Source: Solirubrobacter deserti
GTDB lineage: Bacteria; Actinomycetota; Thermoleophilia; Solirubrobacterales; Solirubrobacteraceae
Assembly (NCBI RefSeq): GCF_027587175.1
Contig: NZ_JAPCID010000019.1
Location: forward strand, 1 to 64,000
Direction: 5' to 3'
DNA: 64,000 nucleotides
Part shown: positions 28,511 through 38,030 of the stretch, one piece after another
Layout: the number at the start of each line of letters is the position of its first letter
Position numbering within the stretch: the first letter of the stretch is position 1
Program-made: the position numbers and the translations under genes
Notes under the pieces: generated by a model
Told to the model about the DNA's origin: nothing
What the model saw: the letters and a program-made list of their open reading frames with translations, nothing else
Databases searched by the model: none

Positions 28511-29320
28511 TCAGTCCAGGCGCACCGCCCAGGCGCCGCGTGAGCCGCGGGCGAAGACGAGGCCCAGGAGTCGTCCGTGGCGGTCGAGGACCGGGGCGCC
28601 CGAGTCGCCGGGCCGGACGGCGGTCGCGAGCTCGAGCACGGGGCGATCGCGCACGTCCCCGATGGACGCGGTGGCGCGCCGGCGCACGCGCGTGGAGAGC
28701 GTGACGGCGCGTCCGTCGCGCAACACGCGGACGGTCGCGCCACCGTGCCCGCCGAGGCGCAGCGACGGCGCGACGAGGCCAGGCACGGCGAGCTCGGCGA
28801 GATCGAGCCGCCGGTCGATGCGCAGCACACGGGCGGGACGGGCGCCGACGTGCACGGTGCGCGCACCGTCGAGCACGTGCGCGACCGTGAGCACGCGGCC
28901 AGGGCCGGCCGGAACCGCGGTCGCGATCGCGCCGCCCGACACGGTCACCCGCAACGGCTCGGGCGGCGAGGGCGAGTCCCGCCACCCGGGGACGAGCGCG
29001 ACGACGGCGAGGCCGGCGAGCGCCGCGGCGCGCCGGGACCGGGCGAGGCGCGCCGGCACACCGGGCGGCGGGGCGGGCGCGCGAGGGCCAGACCGGACGA
29101 GGCGCGCAGGCACACCGGGCGGCGGCGCGGGCTCGCGAGGGCCAGACCGGGCGAGGCGCACAGGCACACCGGGCGGCGGCGCGGGCTCGCGAGGGCCAGA
29201 CCGGGTGGCGGGACCGGGGGTGCGGCAACGGGGCGCCACCTGTCGGCGGTCAGTTGACGCACCCTCCTCCCCGGGTCGCGATGGGCCCGTCGGCGTGTCG
29301 TGCGCCGCGCCCCGGCTCAT
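28511..29320 (-). CDS. Membrane-anchored trypsin-like serine protease
   Basis: The 269-residue protein has a Pro/Arg-rich cytoplasmic N-terminus with three 18-residue repeats ([13 protein letters not shown]...), one membrane helix (about 98-113) and an extracytoplasmic chymotrypsin-fold domain. The catalytic triad is visible as His in LTVAHVLDG, Asp in [10 protein letters not shown] and Ser in [11 protein letters not shown]. The domain is small (about 150 residues), like HtrA-type cores but with no PDZ domain. The ATG overlaps the LacI stop by 4 bp (29317-29320), so both are expressed together. Why a protease follows an inositol-type repressor is not clear. The highly charged repeats may be recent expansions. 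Confidence 0.75.
   Translation of the reverse strand: MSRGAAHDTPTGPSRPGEEGASTDRRQVAPRCRTPGPATRSGPREPAPPPGVPVRLARSGPREPAPPPGVPARLVRSGPRAPAPPPGVPARLARSRRAAALAGLAVVALVPGWRDSPSPPEPLRVTVSGGAIATAVPAGPGRVLTVAHVLDGARTVHVGARPARVLRIDRRLDLAELAVPGLVAPSLRLGGHGGATVRVLRDGRAVTLSTRVRRRATASIGDVRDRPVLELATAVRPGDSGAPVLDRHGRLLGLVFARGSRGAWAVRLD
29045..29206 (-). repeat. Three tandem 54-bp coding repeats
   Basis: Three consecutive 54-bp units (29045-29098, 29099-29152, 29153-29206) differ at only a few positions and encode 18-residue Pro/Arg-rich repeats in the cytoplasmic tail of the protease. The in-frame unit size and near identity suggest recent copy-number change. Confidence 0.85.
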
Positions 29321-30324
29321 CGGGGCGCCGGGCCGGTCGTCGCGCGCACCACCAGCGTCGGTTCGTGCACGCGCGTCACCTTCTCCGCGCGGCCCTCGGT
29401 GCGTTCCAGCAGCAGCGCGAAGGCCTCGGCGCCGATTTCGCGGCGCGGCTGGTTGATCGTGGTCAGCTGGATATGGGCGAGGCCGGCGACGAACGTGTTG
29501 TCGTAGCCGATCACCGAGACGTCCTGCGGGATGCGCAGGCCGTCCTGCTCCAGCCGGTCGATCAGACCCAGCGCGACGAGGTCGTTGGCGGCGATGACCG
29601 CGGTGGGCAGCGTGCGGGCGCGCAGCAGCCGGGCGGCGGCGTCGGCGCCCGCGCCCTCGGTGAACTCGCCCGCCACCACCCGGGCGGCACGGGCCAGGCC
29701 GGCGTCCTGCATCGCGCGCTCATAGCCGGCGCGGCGTGGGGCAGCGCCCGCGCCGTCGCCGCCGTCGACGTGCACGATCGACGAGTGACCGAGCTCCACG
29801 AGGTGCTCGACGGCGAGGTGCGCGCCGACCGACTCGTCCGTCAACACGCAGTCCAAGGTCGACGCGCGCACGCGGCGGCCCGTCACCACGCACGGCAACC
29901 CGCCGGTGGCGGCCGCGATCTGCGGACCGGGCAGGTGCGGGGAGACGAGGATGAGCCCGTCCGTGCGGTACTCGAGCAGCGCCTCGAGCATCGCCTGCTC
30001 GCGCTGCTTGCGCCGGCCTCCGGTGATGAACAGCAGCCGGTAGCCGGCGTCCGACGCACCGTCCTCGATGCCCTCCGCGATCTCGGCGAAGAACGGGTTG
30101 TGGAGGTCGTTCAGGAGGATGCCGACCGTGTTGGTGCGGTGCGAGGCGAGGTTGCGCGCGATCGCGTTCGGCCGGTAGCCGAGCCGCGCGGCGGCATCGC
30201 GCACGCGCTCACGGCGCTCTTGGCTGACCTTCGAGCTGCCGCGCATCACCAGCGACACGAGCGCGCGGGAGACGCCGGCCTCGCGCGCGACGTCGTCCAT
30301 GGTCACGTACGACCCTCGCGTCAT
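29317..30324 (-). CDS. LacI-family transcriptional repressor of the inositol locus
   Basis: The 335-residue protein has the LacI helix-turn-helix and hinge at the N-terminus ([23 protein letters not shown], then [14 protein letters not shown]). A periplasmic-binding-like effector domain follows ([21 protein letters not shown] ... [20 protein letters not shown]). The length is standard. It is divergent from the iolE operon, and two matching operators lie in the 94-bp gap, so it most likely represses both directions until inositol or a derivative binds. The stop overlaps the start of the membrane protease gene. The effector identity is inferred from the neighbouring catabolic genes. Confidence 0.88.
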   Translation of the reverse strand: MTRGSYVTMDDVAREAGVSRALVSLVMRGSSKVSQERRERVRDAAARLGYRPNAIARNLASHRTNTVGILLNDLHNPFFAEIAEGIEDGASDAGYRLLFITGGRRKQREQAMLEALLEYRTDGLILVSPHLPGPQIAAATGGLPCVVTGRRVRASTLDCVLTDESVGAHLAVEHLVELGHSSIVHVDGGDGAGAAPRRAGYERAMQDAGLARAARVVAGEFTEGAGADAAARLLRARTLPTAVIAANDLVALGLIDRLEQDGLRIPQDVSVIGYDNTFVAGLAHIQLTTINQPRREIGAEAFALLLERTEGRAEKVTRVHEPTLVVRATTGPAPR

Positions 30325-30344
30325 CTGGCGCTCAGTATCCCAGG

Positions 30345-30396
30345 TTGCGTTGGAGCGCTCTAATCCGTAGGCTTCCCGTTAGAGCGCTCTAACGGG
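30345..30396. promoter_or_regulatory. iol promoter with two LacI-type operators
   Basis: TTGGAGCGCTCTAA (30350-30363) and the perfect palindrome TTAGAGCGCTCTAA (30379-30392, extended by CCCG/CGGG to 30375-30396) are two copies of one LacI-type site, centres 29 bp apart. A possible promoter is TTGCGT (30345-30350) with TAGGCT (30368-30373), 17-bp spacing, which would put the first operator in the spacer and the second at the transcription start. The promoter boxes are inference; the palindromes are seen directly. Confidence 0.8.
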
Positions 30397-30418
30397 CGCA
30401 ACCGGCGGAGGAGAGAGC

Positions 30419-31324
30419 GTGGAGAGACAGATCGACTCGGGGTTGCCCGGGCGACTGGCGGCAGCCCCGATCTCGTGGGGCGTGTGCGAGGTGCCCGGCT
30501 GGGGCCGGCAGCTGGCGCCCGAGCGCGTGTTCGGGGAGATGGCGCAGCTCGGCATCACCGCGACCGAGCTGGGCCCGCTCGGCTGGCTGCCGCACGACAG
30601 TGCCGCGGCCAAGCGCATCCTCGATCGCCATGGTCTGCAACTGGTCGGCGGGTTCGTCCCGGTCGTCGTGCACGAGCCCGAGCTGGACACCGACTACGCG
30701 CGCCGCGCCGCCGCGCACCTGGCCGCGGCCGGAGGCGAGCTGTTCGTCGCCGCCGCCGTGCAGACGCTCGGCTGGGCCACGCCCGTCCCGCTCACCGACG
30801 AGCAGTGGCAACGGGCCGGCGACCACCTGGACACGCTCGCCCAGGTGGCCCGCGAAGAGGGCGTCGAGCTCGTCCTGCACCCCCACGTCGACACGCTCGT
30901 GGAGACGGCGCAGGACGTGACGCGCGCGCTCGAGCACACCCGCGTCCCCTGGTGCCTGGACACGGGCCACCTGCTGATCGGCGGCACCGACCCGGTCGCG
31001 TTCGCCACCGAATACGGCGACCGCATCGGCCACGTGCACTTCAAGGACGTCGACGCGCGGGTCGCCGCGCGCACGGACCTCACCCTGATGGAGGCCGTCC
31101 AGCACGGCCTGTTCCAACCCCTTGGACGCGGAGACGCGCGCATCGACGAGGTCGTCGCCGCGCTCCGCCGCTCGGGCTACAACCGCTGGCTCGTGCTCGA
31201 GCAGGACCTCGCCATCACCGGGTCGGAGCCCCCGGTCGGCACGGGTCCGGCGCAGGATGTCGCCACCAGCATCGCGTTCCTTTCCACGTTGGCTCCGAGC
31301 AAGGAGGAGGCGGTCAACCGATGA
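30419..31324 (+). CDS. iolE: Inosose dehydratase, IolE type
   Basis: GTG at 30419 follows GGAGGAGAG at ideal distance and gives 301 residues, the usual IolE length. The protein is a xylose-isomerase-like TIM barrel with the N-terminal PISWGVCEVPGWGRQL region of the inosose dehydratase group. Later come LHPHVDTLVET, the metal-site stretch PWCLDTGHLLIGG and HVHFKDVD. It would convert scyllo-inosose to the diketone that IolD hydrolyses. It is the first gene of the operon under the LacI operators and overlaps the binding-protein gene by 4 bp. Some homologues are other isomerases, but the iolB/C/D/G neighbours support IolE. Confidence 0.78.
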   Translation: MERQIDSGLPGRLAAAPISWGVCEVPGWGRQLAPERVFGEMAQLGITATELGPLGWLPHDSAAAKRILDRHGLQLVGGFVPVVVHEPELDTDYARRAAAHLAAAGGELFVAAAVQTLGWATPVPLTDEQWQRAGDHLDTLAQVAREEGVELVLHPHVDTLVETAQDVTRALEHTRVPWCLDTGHLLIGGTDPVAFATEYGDRIGHVHFKDVDARVAARTDLTLMEAVQHGLFQPLGRGDARIDEVVAALRRSGYNRWLVLEQDLAITGSEPPVGTGPAQDVATSIAFLSTLAPSKEEAVNR

Positions 31325-32295
31325 AGCGACTCACGATCTTCCTCGCGCTCGCGCTGACGTTCGCGGCGTGCGGGAACTCGGGCGACGACAGCACCAAAGA
31401 GGGCGGCGACGCGGTCGAGCTCACGCAGGGCTCGGGCCTGACGATCGCGATGGTCACGCACTCCGACGAGGGCTCGTTCTGGTCCGTCGTCAAGAAGGGC
31501 GCCGAGCAGGCCGCCAAGGACCAGGGCGTCGAGCTCGTCTGGAGCCCGTCCAACAACGACCCCGAGAAGGAGGCGCAGCTGATCGACGCCGCGGTCTCCC
31601 AGAAGGTCGACGGCATCGCGGTCAGCGTCCCGAACGCCGACGCCATCAAGGGCTCGCTGACCAAGGCCAAGGACGCCGGCATCCCGATCATCACGCTCAA
31701 CTCCGGCGCCGACCAGTCGCAGGCGCTCGGCGCGATCACCCACGTCGGCCAGGACGAGGCGATCGCCGGCCAGGCCGCCGGCCAGCGCCTGAAGGAGGCG
31801 GGCGCCAAGAAGGTGTTGTGCATCATCCACGAGCAGGGCAACGTCGGCCTCAACCAGCGCTGCGACGGCGTCAAGCAGGGCTTCGGCGGCGCCGTGGAGA
31901 ACCTGCAGGTCAAGGGCACGGCGGACGTCGCCACGACGCAGACCGAGATCAAGTCCAAGCTGCAGGCCGACAAGTCCTTCGACGCCGTGATGGCGCTCAA
32001 CCCGGACATCGCCAACGCCGCCTCGACCGCCGTCAAGGGCGCGAGCAGCCAGGCCAAGCTCGCGACGTTCGACCTCAACCCGGACGTCACCAAGCGCATC
32101 AAGGACGGCTCGATCCAGTTCGCCGTCGACCAGCAGCAGTACCTGCAGGGCTATCTACCGATCGTCTTCCTCAAGCTCTTCAAGGCCAACGCCAACACGG
32201 TCGGCGGCGGCCAGCCCGTGCTCACCGGCCCGGGCTTCGTGGACCAGAGCAACGTGGACACCGTCGAGAAGCTGGCGGGCGAAGGCACGCGATGA
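31321..32295 (+). CDS. ABC importer substrate-binding lipoprotein (inositol/sugar)
   Basis: The 324-residue protein has a lipoprotein signal peptide with Cys17 in LTFAACGN and an acidic linker. A type I periplasmic-binding fold of the ribose/inositol group follows (LTIAMVTHSDEGSFWSVVKKGAEQAA, VDGIAVSVPNADAI, GQDEAIAGQAAGQRL, ATFDLNPDVTKRI). It captures the substrate at the cell surface for the permease and ATPase encoded next, each overlapping by 4 bp. Its place between iolE and the other iol genes makes myo-inositol or an inositol derivative the likely ligand. The binding-pocket residues cannot be assigned with certainty. Confidence 0.87.
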   Translation: MKRLTIFLALALTFAACGNSGDDSTKEGGDAVELTQGSGLTIAMVTHSDEGSFWSVVKKGAEQAAKDQGVELVWSPSNNDPEKEAQLIDAAVSQKVDGIAVSVPNADAIKGSLTKAKDAGIPIITLNSGADQSQALGAITHVGQDEAIAGQAAGQRLKEAGAKKVLCIIHEQGNVGLNQRCDGVKQGFGGAVENLQVKGTADVATTQTEIKSKLQADKSFDAVMALNPDIANAASTAVKGASSQAKLATFDLNPDVTKRIKDGSIQFAVDQQQYLQGYLPIVFLKLFKANANTVGGGQPVLTGPGFVDQSNVDTVEKLAGEGTR

Positions 32296-33344
32296 GCGCG
32301 GTCGGGGCTCCGCCCAAGCCGGTCCCCGTCGCCGACGAGCGGCTGGCCAACATCAGCCTGACCGCGCGCCTGCTCCGGCGCCCGGAGATCGGCGCGCTGC
32401 TGGCCGCGATCGTCGTCGCGATCTTCTTCTGGACGCAGAGCAGCCTGTTCCTGCAGCTCGACGGGATCGCGAACTGGACCGACGTGGCGTCCACGATCGG
32501 CATCCCCGCGGTGATGGTCGCGCTGCTGATGATCGGCGGCGAGTTCGACCTCAGCGCGGGCGTGATGACCGGCACGGCGGGGCTCACGCTGGGCGTACTG
32601 GCGACCGAGGTCGGCCTGAACATCTGGTTGGCGATCGTGCTGACGCTGATCGGCGCGACCGCGATCGGGTTCGCCAACGGCTACATGGTGATGAAGACCA
32701 AGCTGCCGAGCTTCATCGTCACCCTGGCGACGTTCTTCATCCTGCAGGGCGTCAACCTCGGCGTGACGAAGCTGATCACCGACCAGGTGACGGTCAGCGG
32801 GATCGACCTCGCGGCGGGCTACTCGTCCGCGAACGCGATCTTCGGCGACAGCTTCACCAGCCACGGATTCCGGATCACGGTGCTGTGGTGGATCGCGATC
32901 ACGCTGGTCGCCACCTGGGTGCTCACGCGCACGCGCACGGGCAACTGGATCTACGGCGTCGGCGGTGACGCGAACGCGGCGCGCAACGTCGGCGTCCCGG
33001 TCGCACGCGTGAAGATCGGCTTGTTCATGGCGACGAGCTTCGTGTGCGCACTCACCGGCATCATGGTCGCGCTGCGGCTGGCGTCCACGCAGGCCGGCCA
33101 GGGCGTCGGCGAGGAGTTCCAGTACATCATCGCCGCGGTCGTCGGCGGCTGCGTGCTCACCGGCGGCTTCGGCTCGGCCGTCGGCGCTGCGCTCGGCGCG
33201 ACGATCATCGGCATGGCGTTCATCGGCATCCAGTTCAGCGGCTGGAACACCGACTGGCGCTTCCTGTTCCTGGGCGTGATCCTGCTCGTCGCGGTCCTGG
33301 TCAACAACTACATCCGCAAGCGCGCCGAGGGGGCCCGGCGATGA
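32292..33344 (+). CDS. ABC importer permease (inositol/sugar, RbsC-like)
   Basis: This 350-residue permease of the BPD_transp_2 (RbsC/XylH) family has about ten membrane helices. The family stretch [22 protein letters not shown] marks the early periplasmic/helix region. The conserved [21 protein letters not shown] motif near the C-terminus corresponds to the EAA-like coupling segment of this family. ATG at 32292 overlaps the binding-protein stop (ATGA), and the stop overlaps the ATPase start in the same way, so the three are translated as a unit. It forms the channel for the sugar bound by the upstream lipoprotein. Confidence 0.9.
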   Translation: MSAVGAPPKPVPVADERLANISLTARLLRRPEIGALLAAIVVAIFFWTQSSLFLQLDGIANWTDVASTIGIPAVMVALLMIGGEFDLSAGVMTGTAGLTLGVLATEVGLNIWLAIVLTLIGATAIGFANGYMVMKTKLPSFIVTLATFFILQGVNLGVTKLITDQVTVSGIDLAAGYSSANAIFGDSFTSHGFRITVLWWIAITLVATWVLTRTRTGNWIYGVGGDANAARNVGVPVARVKIGLFMATSFVCALTGIMVALRLASTQAGQGVGEEFQYIIAAVVGGCVLTGGFGSAVGAALGATIIGMAFIGIQFSGWNTDWRFLFLGVILLVAVLVNNYIRKRAEGARR

Positions 33345-34117
33345 GCGCCACGCTGCTCGAGACGCGCGACGTCGCCAAGTACTTCGGGAACGTCGTCGCC
33401 CTCAAGGACATCTCCGTGGCGGTCGGCGCGGGCGAGGTGACGTGCGTGCTGGGCGACAACGGCGCGGGCAAGTCGACGTTCATCAAGATCCTGTCCGGCG
33501 TGCACCGGCACGACGAGGGCGAGTTGCTGGTGGAGGGCGAGGCGACGCACTTCTCCAACCCGCGCGACGCGAAGGAGCGCGGCATCGCCACCGTCTTCCA
33601 GGACCTCGCGACCGTCCCGCTGATGTCGATCTGGCGCAACTTCTTCCTCGGCTCGGAGCCGACGAAGGGCGCCGGGCCGCTGCGCCGCATCGACGTCAAG
33701 GGCGCGCAGGCCACGATGCGCGAGGAGCTGCGCAAGATGGGCATCGACGTGCGCGACGCCGACCAGCCCGTCGGCACCCTGAGCGGTGGCGAGCGGCAGG
33801 CGGTCGCGATCGCGCGCGCTGTGTACTTCGGCGCGAAGGTGCTGATCCTCGACGAGCCGACGTCCGCGCTCGGCGTCAAGCAGTCGGGCGTCGTCCTGCG
33901 CTACATCGCCCAGGCCCGCGACCGCGGGCTCGGCGTCATCTTCATCACCCACAACCCGCACCACGCGTACCCGGTCGGCGACCGCTTCGTCATCCTCAAC
34001 CGTGGCCGGCTCGCAGGCACGTGGACCAAGGACGAGATCGGCCGCGACGAGCTCGTCAGGCAGATGTCGGGCGGAGCGGAGCTGGACGCGCTGGAGCACG
34101 AGCTGAGGCGGGCATGA
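33341..34117 (+). CDS. ABC importer ATP-binding protein, single-domain
   Basis: The 258-residue ATPase has Walker A GDNGAGKS, the Q-loop (ATVFQDLAT), signature [14 protein letters not shown], Walker [13 protein letters not shown] and a switch His (FITHNPHHA). Most ribose-class importers use a fused two-domain ATPase of about 500 residues; here only one domain is present, as in the fructose/FrcA-like group, so it must dimerise. After the signature the text [13 protein letters not shown] is typical of that class. It powers the importer encoded directly upstream. A 37-bp gap with GGGAGG leads to the next gene. Confidence 0.9.
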   Translation: MSATLLETRDVAKYFGNVVALKDISVAVGAGEVTCVLGDNGAGKSTFIKILSGVHRHDEGELLVEGEATHFSNPRDAKERGIATVFQDLATVPLMSIWRNFFLGSEPTKGAGPLRRIDVKGAQATMREELRKMGIDVRDADQPVGTLSGGERQAVAIARAVYFGAKVLILDEPTSALGVKQSGVVLRYIAQARDRGLGVIFITHNPHHAYPVGDRFVILNRGRLAGTWTKDEIGRDELVRQMSGGAELDALEHELRRA

Positions 34118-34154
34118 CTCGCGCTGCGCGCTCGCATGCTTCGGGAGGCCGGGG

Positions 34155-35294
34155 ATGATCGGCGTCGGCGTGATCGGGTTCGGCTGGCTCGGCCAGGCGC
34201 ACAGCCGGTCGCTGCTGCGGATTCCCACGCTGTTCCCCGAGCGCGCCGACACGAAGCTCGTCGCCTGCGCGGACCCGCTGCCCGAGCGGCGCGAAGACGC
34301 GGTGCGCTCGTTCGGCTTCGAGCGCGCCACCGACGACTGGCGCGTGGTGATGGACGCGCCCGACATCGACGCGGTATGGGTCGCCGCGCCCAACATGCTG
34401 CACGTCGAGCTCGTCGAAGCAGCGGCCGCGGCCGGCAAGCACGTGTTCTGCGAGAAGCCCGTCGGCGGCACGCCCGCGCAGACGCTGCGGGCGGAGGCGT
34501 CCGCGCGCGACGTGATCAGCGGCGTCGGTTACAACTACCGCTGGGCGCCGCTCGTGCGCTACGCGCGGCAGCTGATCGCCGACGGCGTGCTGGGCGAGAT
34601 CACCAACTACCGCGGCCGCTTCTTCTCGATGTACGGCTCAGATCCGCTGGGCGTGCTGTCGTGGCGCTTCCTCGTCGACCAGGCCGGCCACGGCGTGACG
34701 ACGGACCTGATGAGCCACTCCGTCGACCTCGCGCACATGCTGCTCGGGCCGATCACGCGCGTGGTGGGGACGACCGAGACGTTCATCGCCGAGCGCCCCC
34801 TCCCCACCGCCGCCGGCAGCCACTACGGGCGCGGAGCCGCCACCGACCCGAAGGGCGCCGTCACCAACGAGGACTACGCCGCGATGCTGTGCGAGTTCGC
34901 CAACGGCGCCCGCGGGACGTTCGAGGCCAGCCGCAGCATCATCGGCCCCGAGTCGCAGATGGCGTTCGAGGTCTACGGCACCAAGGGCGCGCTGAGCTGG
35001 AACCTCGAGAAGCTCAACGAGCTGCAGCTCTACCTCGTCGAGGACGAGCTGCACACGGGCTACCGCACCGTCTACGGCGGCGACCGCTTTCCCTACCACG
35101 GGCACTTCGTCCCCGGCAGCGCGAACGGGATCGGCTTCGAGGACCTGGTCGTGATCGAGGACTACGAGTTCTGCCGCGCCGTGGCGGACGAGCGCCCGTT
35201 CGAGCCCGGCTTCGAGCAGGCCGTGCAGTGGGTGCATGTACAGGACGCGCTGCTGCGCTCCGCCGAGTCCGGGCGCTGGGAGGACGTGGCGTGA
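34155..35294 (+). CDS. Gfo/Idh/MocA-family oxidoreductase
   Basis: The 379-residue protein has an N-terminal Rossmann domain (VGVIGFGWLGQAHSRSL) and the catalytic EKPV motif with Lys101. The C-terminal alpha/beta domain carries TDLMSHSVDLAHMLLG, whose His is the likely acid/base. It should oxidise or reduce a sugar or cyclitol with NAD(P). In this operon a scyllo-inositol or methyl-inositol dehydrogenase role is plausible, since the second such gene (35291) is the better iolG candidate. GGGAGG precedes the ATG at 34155. The substrate is inferred from context only. Confidence 0.82.
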   Translation: MIGVGVIGFGWLGQAHSRSLLRIPTLFPERADTKLVACADPLPERREDAVRSFGFERATDDWRVVMDAPDIDAVWVAAPNMLHVELVEAAAAAGKHVFCEKPVGGTPAQTLRAEASARDVISGVGYNYRWAPLVRYARQLIADGVLGEITNYRGRFFSMYGSDPLGVLSWRFLVDQAGHGVTTDLMSHSVDLAHMLLGPITRVVGTTETFIAERPLPTAAGSHYGRGAATDPKGAVTNEDYAAMLCEFANGARGTFEASRSIIGPESQMAFEVYGTKGALSWNLEKLNELQLYLVEDELHTGYRTVYGGDRFPYHGHFVPGSANGIGFEDLVVIEDYEFCRAVADERPFEPGFEQAVQWVHVQDALLRSAESGRWEDVA

Positions 35295-36301
35295 GCGTGA
35301 CCGCCACCAAGACGGTCCGGATCGGCGTGATCGGCGTCGGGCGCATCGGTTCGATGCACGCCGACCTGCTCGCGCGCCAGGTCCCGGGCGCGGAGGTCAC
35401 GTGCGTCACGGACGCGCGGCCCGACAGCGCCCGCGCCGTCGGCGACCGGCTGCGCGTGCGCGCCTCGACGATCGACGGGCTGCTCGCGGCCGGCGACGTG
35501 GACGCCGTCGCGATCTGCACCTCCACCGACACGCACGCGGACCTGATCGTCGCGGCCGCCGAGGCGGGCAAGGCGATCTTCTGCGAGAAGCCGGTGTCGC
35601 TCGACCTGGCCGAGGTCGACCGCGCGCTCGCCGCCGTGGAGGCGGCCGGCGTGCTGTTCCAGATCGGGTTCAACCGGCGCTTCGATCCCGCGCACGCGGC
35701 GGTCGCCCGCGCGGTGGCCGAGGGCGAGGTCGGCGACGTGCAGATCCTGCGCATCACCTCGCGCGACCCGGCGCCGCCGCCGATCGAGTACGTGCGCACC
35801 TCCGGCGGGATCTTCCTCGACATGACGATCCACGACTTCGACATGGCGCGCTTCGTCGCGCAGAGCGAGGTCGTCGAGGTCTACGCGCGCGGCGCGATAC
35901 GGATTGACGCGGACTTCGCCGCCGCCGACGACGTGGACACCGCGGTGATCGTGCTCGAGCACGCCAACGGCTGCCTGACGACGATCGACAACTCGCGCCA
36001 GGCCGTGTACGGCTACGACCAGCGCGTCGAGGTGTTCGGCTCGGCGGGGATGGCGGCGTCGGAGAACCCGCTCGCGCACTCGACCATCGTCCGCACCGCG
36101 ACCGGCGTGCGCGCGGCGACGCTGCCGTACTTCTTCCTCGAGCGCTACATCCCGAGCTACCTGCGTGAGTGGGAGGCGTTCGTGACCGCGATCGCGACGG
36201 GCACCGCGCCGCCGGTCGGACCCGCGGACGCGCGGGCGCCGCTCGTGATCGGGCTCGCGGCCTGGCGGTCGCTGCGCGAAGGGCGGCCGGTCCGCCTATG
36301 A
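35291..36301 (+). CDS. iolG: Inositol 2-dehydrogenase
   Basis: GTG at 35291 overlaps the previous stop and gives 336 residues, the normal length for inositol dehydrogenase. The Rossmann loop is GVIGVGRIGSMHADLLA. Lys100 lies in FCEKPVSLDLAEVD, and Asp177 and His181 in GGIFLDMTIHDFDMARF form the expected Lys-Asp-His catalytic set. FQIGFNRRFDPAHAAV is a typical IolG stretch. It oxidises myo-inositol to scyllo-inosose with NAD+, the first step of the pathway completed by IolE, IolD, IolB and IolC nearby. The stop overlaps the next gene by 4 bp. Confidence 0.88.
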   Translation: MSVTATKTVRIGVIGVGRIGSMHADLLARQVPGAEVTCVTDARPDSARAVGDRLRVRASTIDGLLAAGDVDAVAICTSTDTHADLIVAAAEAGKAIFCEKPVSLDLAEVDRALAAVEAAGVLFQIGFNRRFDPAHAAVARAVAEGEVGDVQILRITSRDPAPPPIEYVRTSGGIFLDMTIHDFDMARFVAQSEVVEVYARGAIRIDADFAAADDVDTAVIVLEHANGCLTTIDNSRQAVYGYDQRVEVFGSAGMAASENPLAHSTIVRTATGVRAATLPYFFLERYIPSYLREWEAFVTAIATGTAPPVGPADARAPLVIGLAAWRSLREGRPVRL

Positions 36302-37143
36302 GGGTGCTGGTGACGGGCGCGTCGGGGTTCGTCGGCTCCAACCTCGTGCACCTGCTGCGCGAGCGCTGCGACGTGCTCGCGCCGTCCCACGCCGAGCTCG
36401 ACCTCACGACGACCGTGCCGCCGAAGGTCGACGCGATCGTGCACGCAGCGATCTGGAACGCGCTCGACGGCCTGCTGGCGAACCGCAGGAAGGCCTGGGC
36501 GGGCTACGTCGAGGCCACCCGCAACTGCGTGCGTTCGGGCGCACGCGTCGTGCTCGTCTCCACGGACTGGGTGTTCGACGGCACGCAGGGCCCGGCGCGC
36601 GAGGACGAGCCGCCGAACCCGATCAACGCCTACGGGTTCCTGAAGGCCGCGTCCGAGCTGGTCGTGCTCGAGGCGGACGGGACGGTCGCGCGGATCGCCG
36701 GCGTGCAGGGCGTCCACCGGGCCAAGCCGGAGACGCCGCGCGCGCAGGACGCGGGCTTCGGCTACCTCGTCGCGTCGGTGGTCGACGCCCTCAGCGCGGG
36801 CCGCCCGTTCACGGTCTGGGACTCACCGGACATCAACCGGATCGCCACGCCCGTGCTGGCCACGGACGCGGCCGAGCTGATCTGGCGCGCGCTCGAACGG
36901 CGGGTCACGGGCATCCTGCACTGCGTCGGGAGCGAGCACGTCGACCGCGTCTCGCTCGCCCGCCGCGCGGTGGAGGCGTACGGTCTGGACATGGAGTTGC
37001 TCGAGGTCGGCGCGCCGCCGCCGCAGCGCGAGCGGATCCCGTACGACACGCGGCTGGACGCGACCGAGACGGCGCGGCGGCTGGACGTCGAGTTGCCGGA
37101 CGTGAACCGCCTGCTGGAAGGGTTGGCATGGGCTTCGACGTGA
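36298..37143 (+). CDS. NAD-dependent epimerase/RmlD-like reductase in the iol operon
   Basis: The 281-residue extended short-chain dehydrogenase has the N-terminal VTGASGFVGSNLVHLL loop. The active-site region is LVSTDWVFDGTQGPAREDEPPNPINAYGFLKAASE, where the Tyr and Lys of the YxxxK motif are visible as YGFLK. The layout resembles dTDP-4-dehydrorhamnose reductase (RmlD). It overlaps iolG by 4 bp and iolC by 16 bp, so it is a fixed part of the operon although standard inositol catabolism needs no such enzyme. It may handle a related cyclitol or a sugar moiety. The exact reaction is unknown. Confidence 0.8.
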   Translation: MRVLVTGASGFVGSNLVHLLRERCDVLAPSHAELDLTTTVPPKVDAIVHAAIWNALDGLLANRRKAWAGYVEATRNCVRSGARVVLVSTDWVFDGTQGPAREDEPPNPINAYGFLKAASELVVLEADGTVARIAGVQGVHRAKPETPRAQDAGFGYLVASVVDALSAGRPFTVWDSPDINRIATPVLATDAAELIWRALERRVTGILHCVGSEHVDRVSLARRAVEAYGLDMELLEVGAPPPQRERIPYDTRLDATETARRLDVELPDVNRLLEGLAWAST

Positions 37144-38030
37144 TCACGATGGGCCGGATCGGCGTGGACGTCTACCCGCACCAGGTCGGCGTGTCGCTGC
37201 GCGAAGTGACGTCGTTCGGCAAGTTCCTCGGCGGCTCCTCGACGAACGTCGCCGTCGCCGCGGCGCGGTTCGGACGCGACGTCGCGACCATCACGCGGAC
37301 GGGCCGCGACCCGTTCGGCGAGTTCCTGCACGACGCGCTCGGAGGCTTCAACGTGGACGACCGCTGGGTCACGCCCGTGGACGGCCTCCCCACCCCGGTG
37401 ACGTTCTGCGAGATCTTCCCGCCCGACCACTTCCCGCTGTACTTCTACCGCGAGCCCAAGGCGCCGGATCTCGAGATCCGGGCCGAGGAGCTCGACTTGG
37501 ACGCGATCCGCGCGGCGCGCGTGTTCTGGGCCACCGTCACGGGGCTCTCACAGGAGCCGTCGCGCAGCGCCACGCTGGCCGCGCTGGAGGCGGCGCAGGG
37601 CATCACCGTGCTCGATCTCGACTGGCGCCCGATGTTTTGGCCCTCGCGCGCGGAGGGCCGCCGCTGGGTGCGCGAGGCGCTCCGGCATGCGGACGTGGCC
37701 GTCGGCAACGAGGACGAGTGGGAGACCGCGGGCGAGGCCGACGTGGCGCTGCGGATCGTCAAGCGCGGTCCGCGCGGCGTGTTCGCGCAGCGGGGCGACG
37801 AGACCGTCGAGGTGCCGCCGGCCCCGGTCGAGGTCGTCAACGGGCTCGGCGCCGGCGACGCGTTCGGCGGCGCCCTCTGCCACGGCCTGCTCGCCGACTG
37901 GCCGCTGGAGCGGATGATGCGCTTCTGCAACGCGGCGGGCGCGATCGTCGCGGGCCGGCTCGCGTGCGCGGACGCCATGCCCACCGCCGAAGAGGTCGAG
38001 GACAAACTGCGAGAGGCTGTCAATGCTTGA
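37128..38030 (+). CDS. iolC: 5-dehydro-2-deoxygluconokinase
   Basis: This 300-residue PfkB-family kinase begins MGFDVITMGRIGVDVYPHQVGVSL and contains FLGGSSTNVAVAAARFG, both typical of IolC. The PfkB signature 2, VNGLGAGDAFGGALCHGLL, carries the catalytic Asp. It phosphorylates 2-deoxy-5-keto-gluconate made by IolB. The length fits, and no fused aldolase domain is present, unlike some long IolC proteins of proteobacteria. ATG at 37128 overlaps the upstream gene, and the stop overlaps iolB by 8 bp. Confidence 0.9.
   Translation: MGFDVITMGRIGVDVYPHQVGVSLREVTSFGKFLGGSSTNVAVAAARFGRDVATITRTGRDPFGEFLHDALGGFNVDDRWVTPVDGLPTPVTFCEIFPPDHFPLYFYREPKAPDLEIRAEELDLDAIRAARVFWATVTGLSQEPSRSATLAALEAAQGITVLDLDWRPMFWPSRAEGRRWVREALRHADVAVGNEDEWETAGEADVALRIVKRGPRGVFAQRGDETVEVPPAPVEVVNGLGAGDAFGGALCHGLLADWPLERMMRFCNAAGAIVAGRLACADAMPTAEEVEDKLREAVNA

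Noticed and set aside
29045-29206. Possible CRISPR-like array
   Set aside because: The 54-bp units are contiguous with no spacers and are in frame inside the protease gene; this is a coding tandem repeat.
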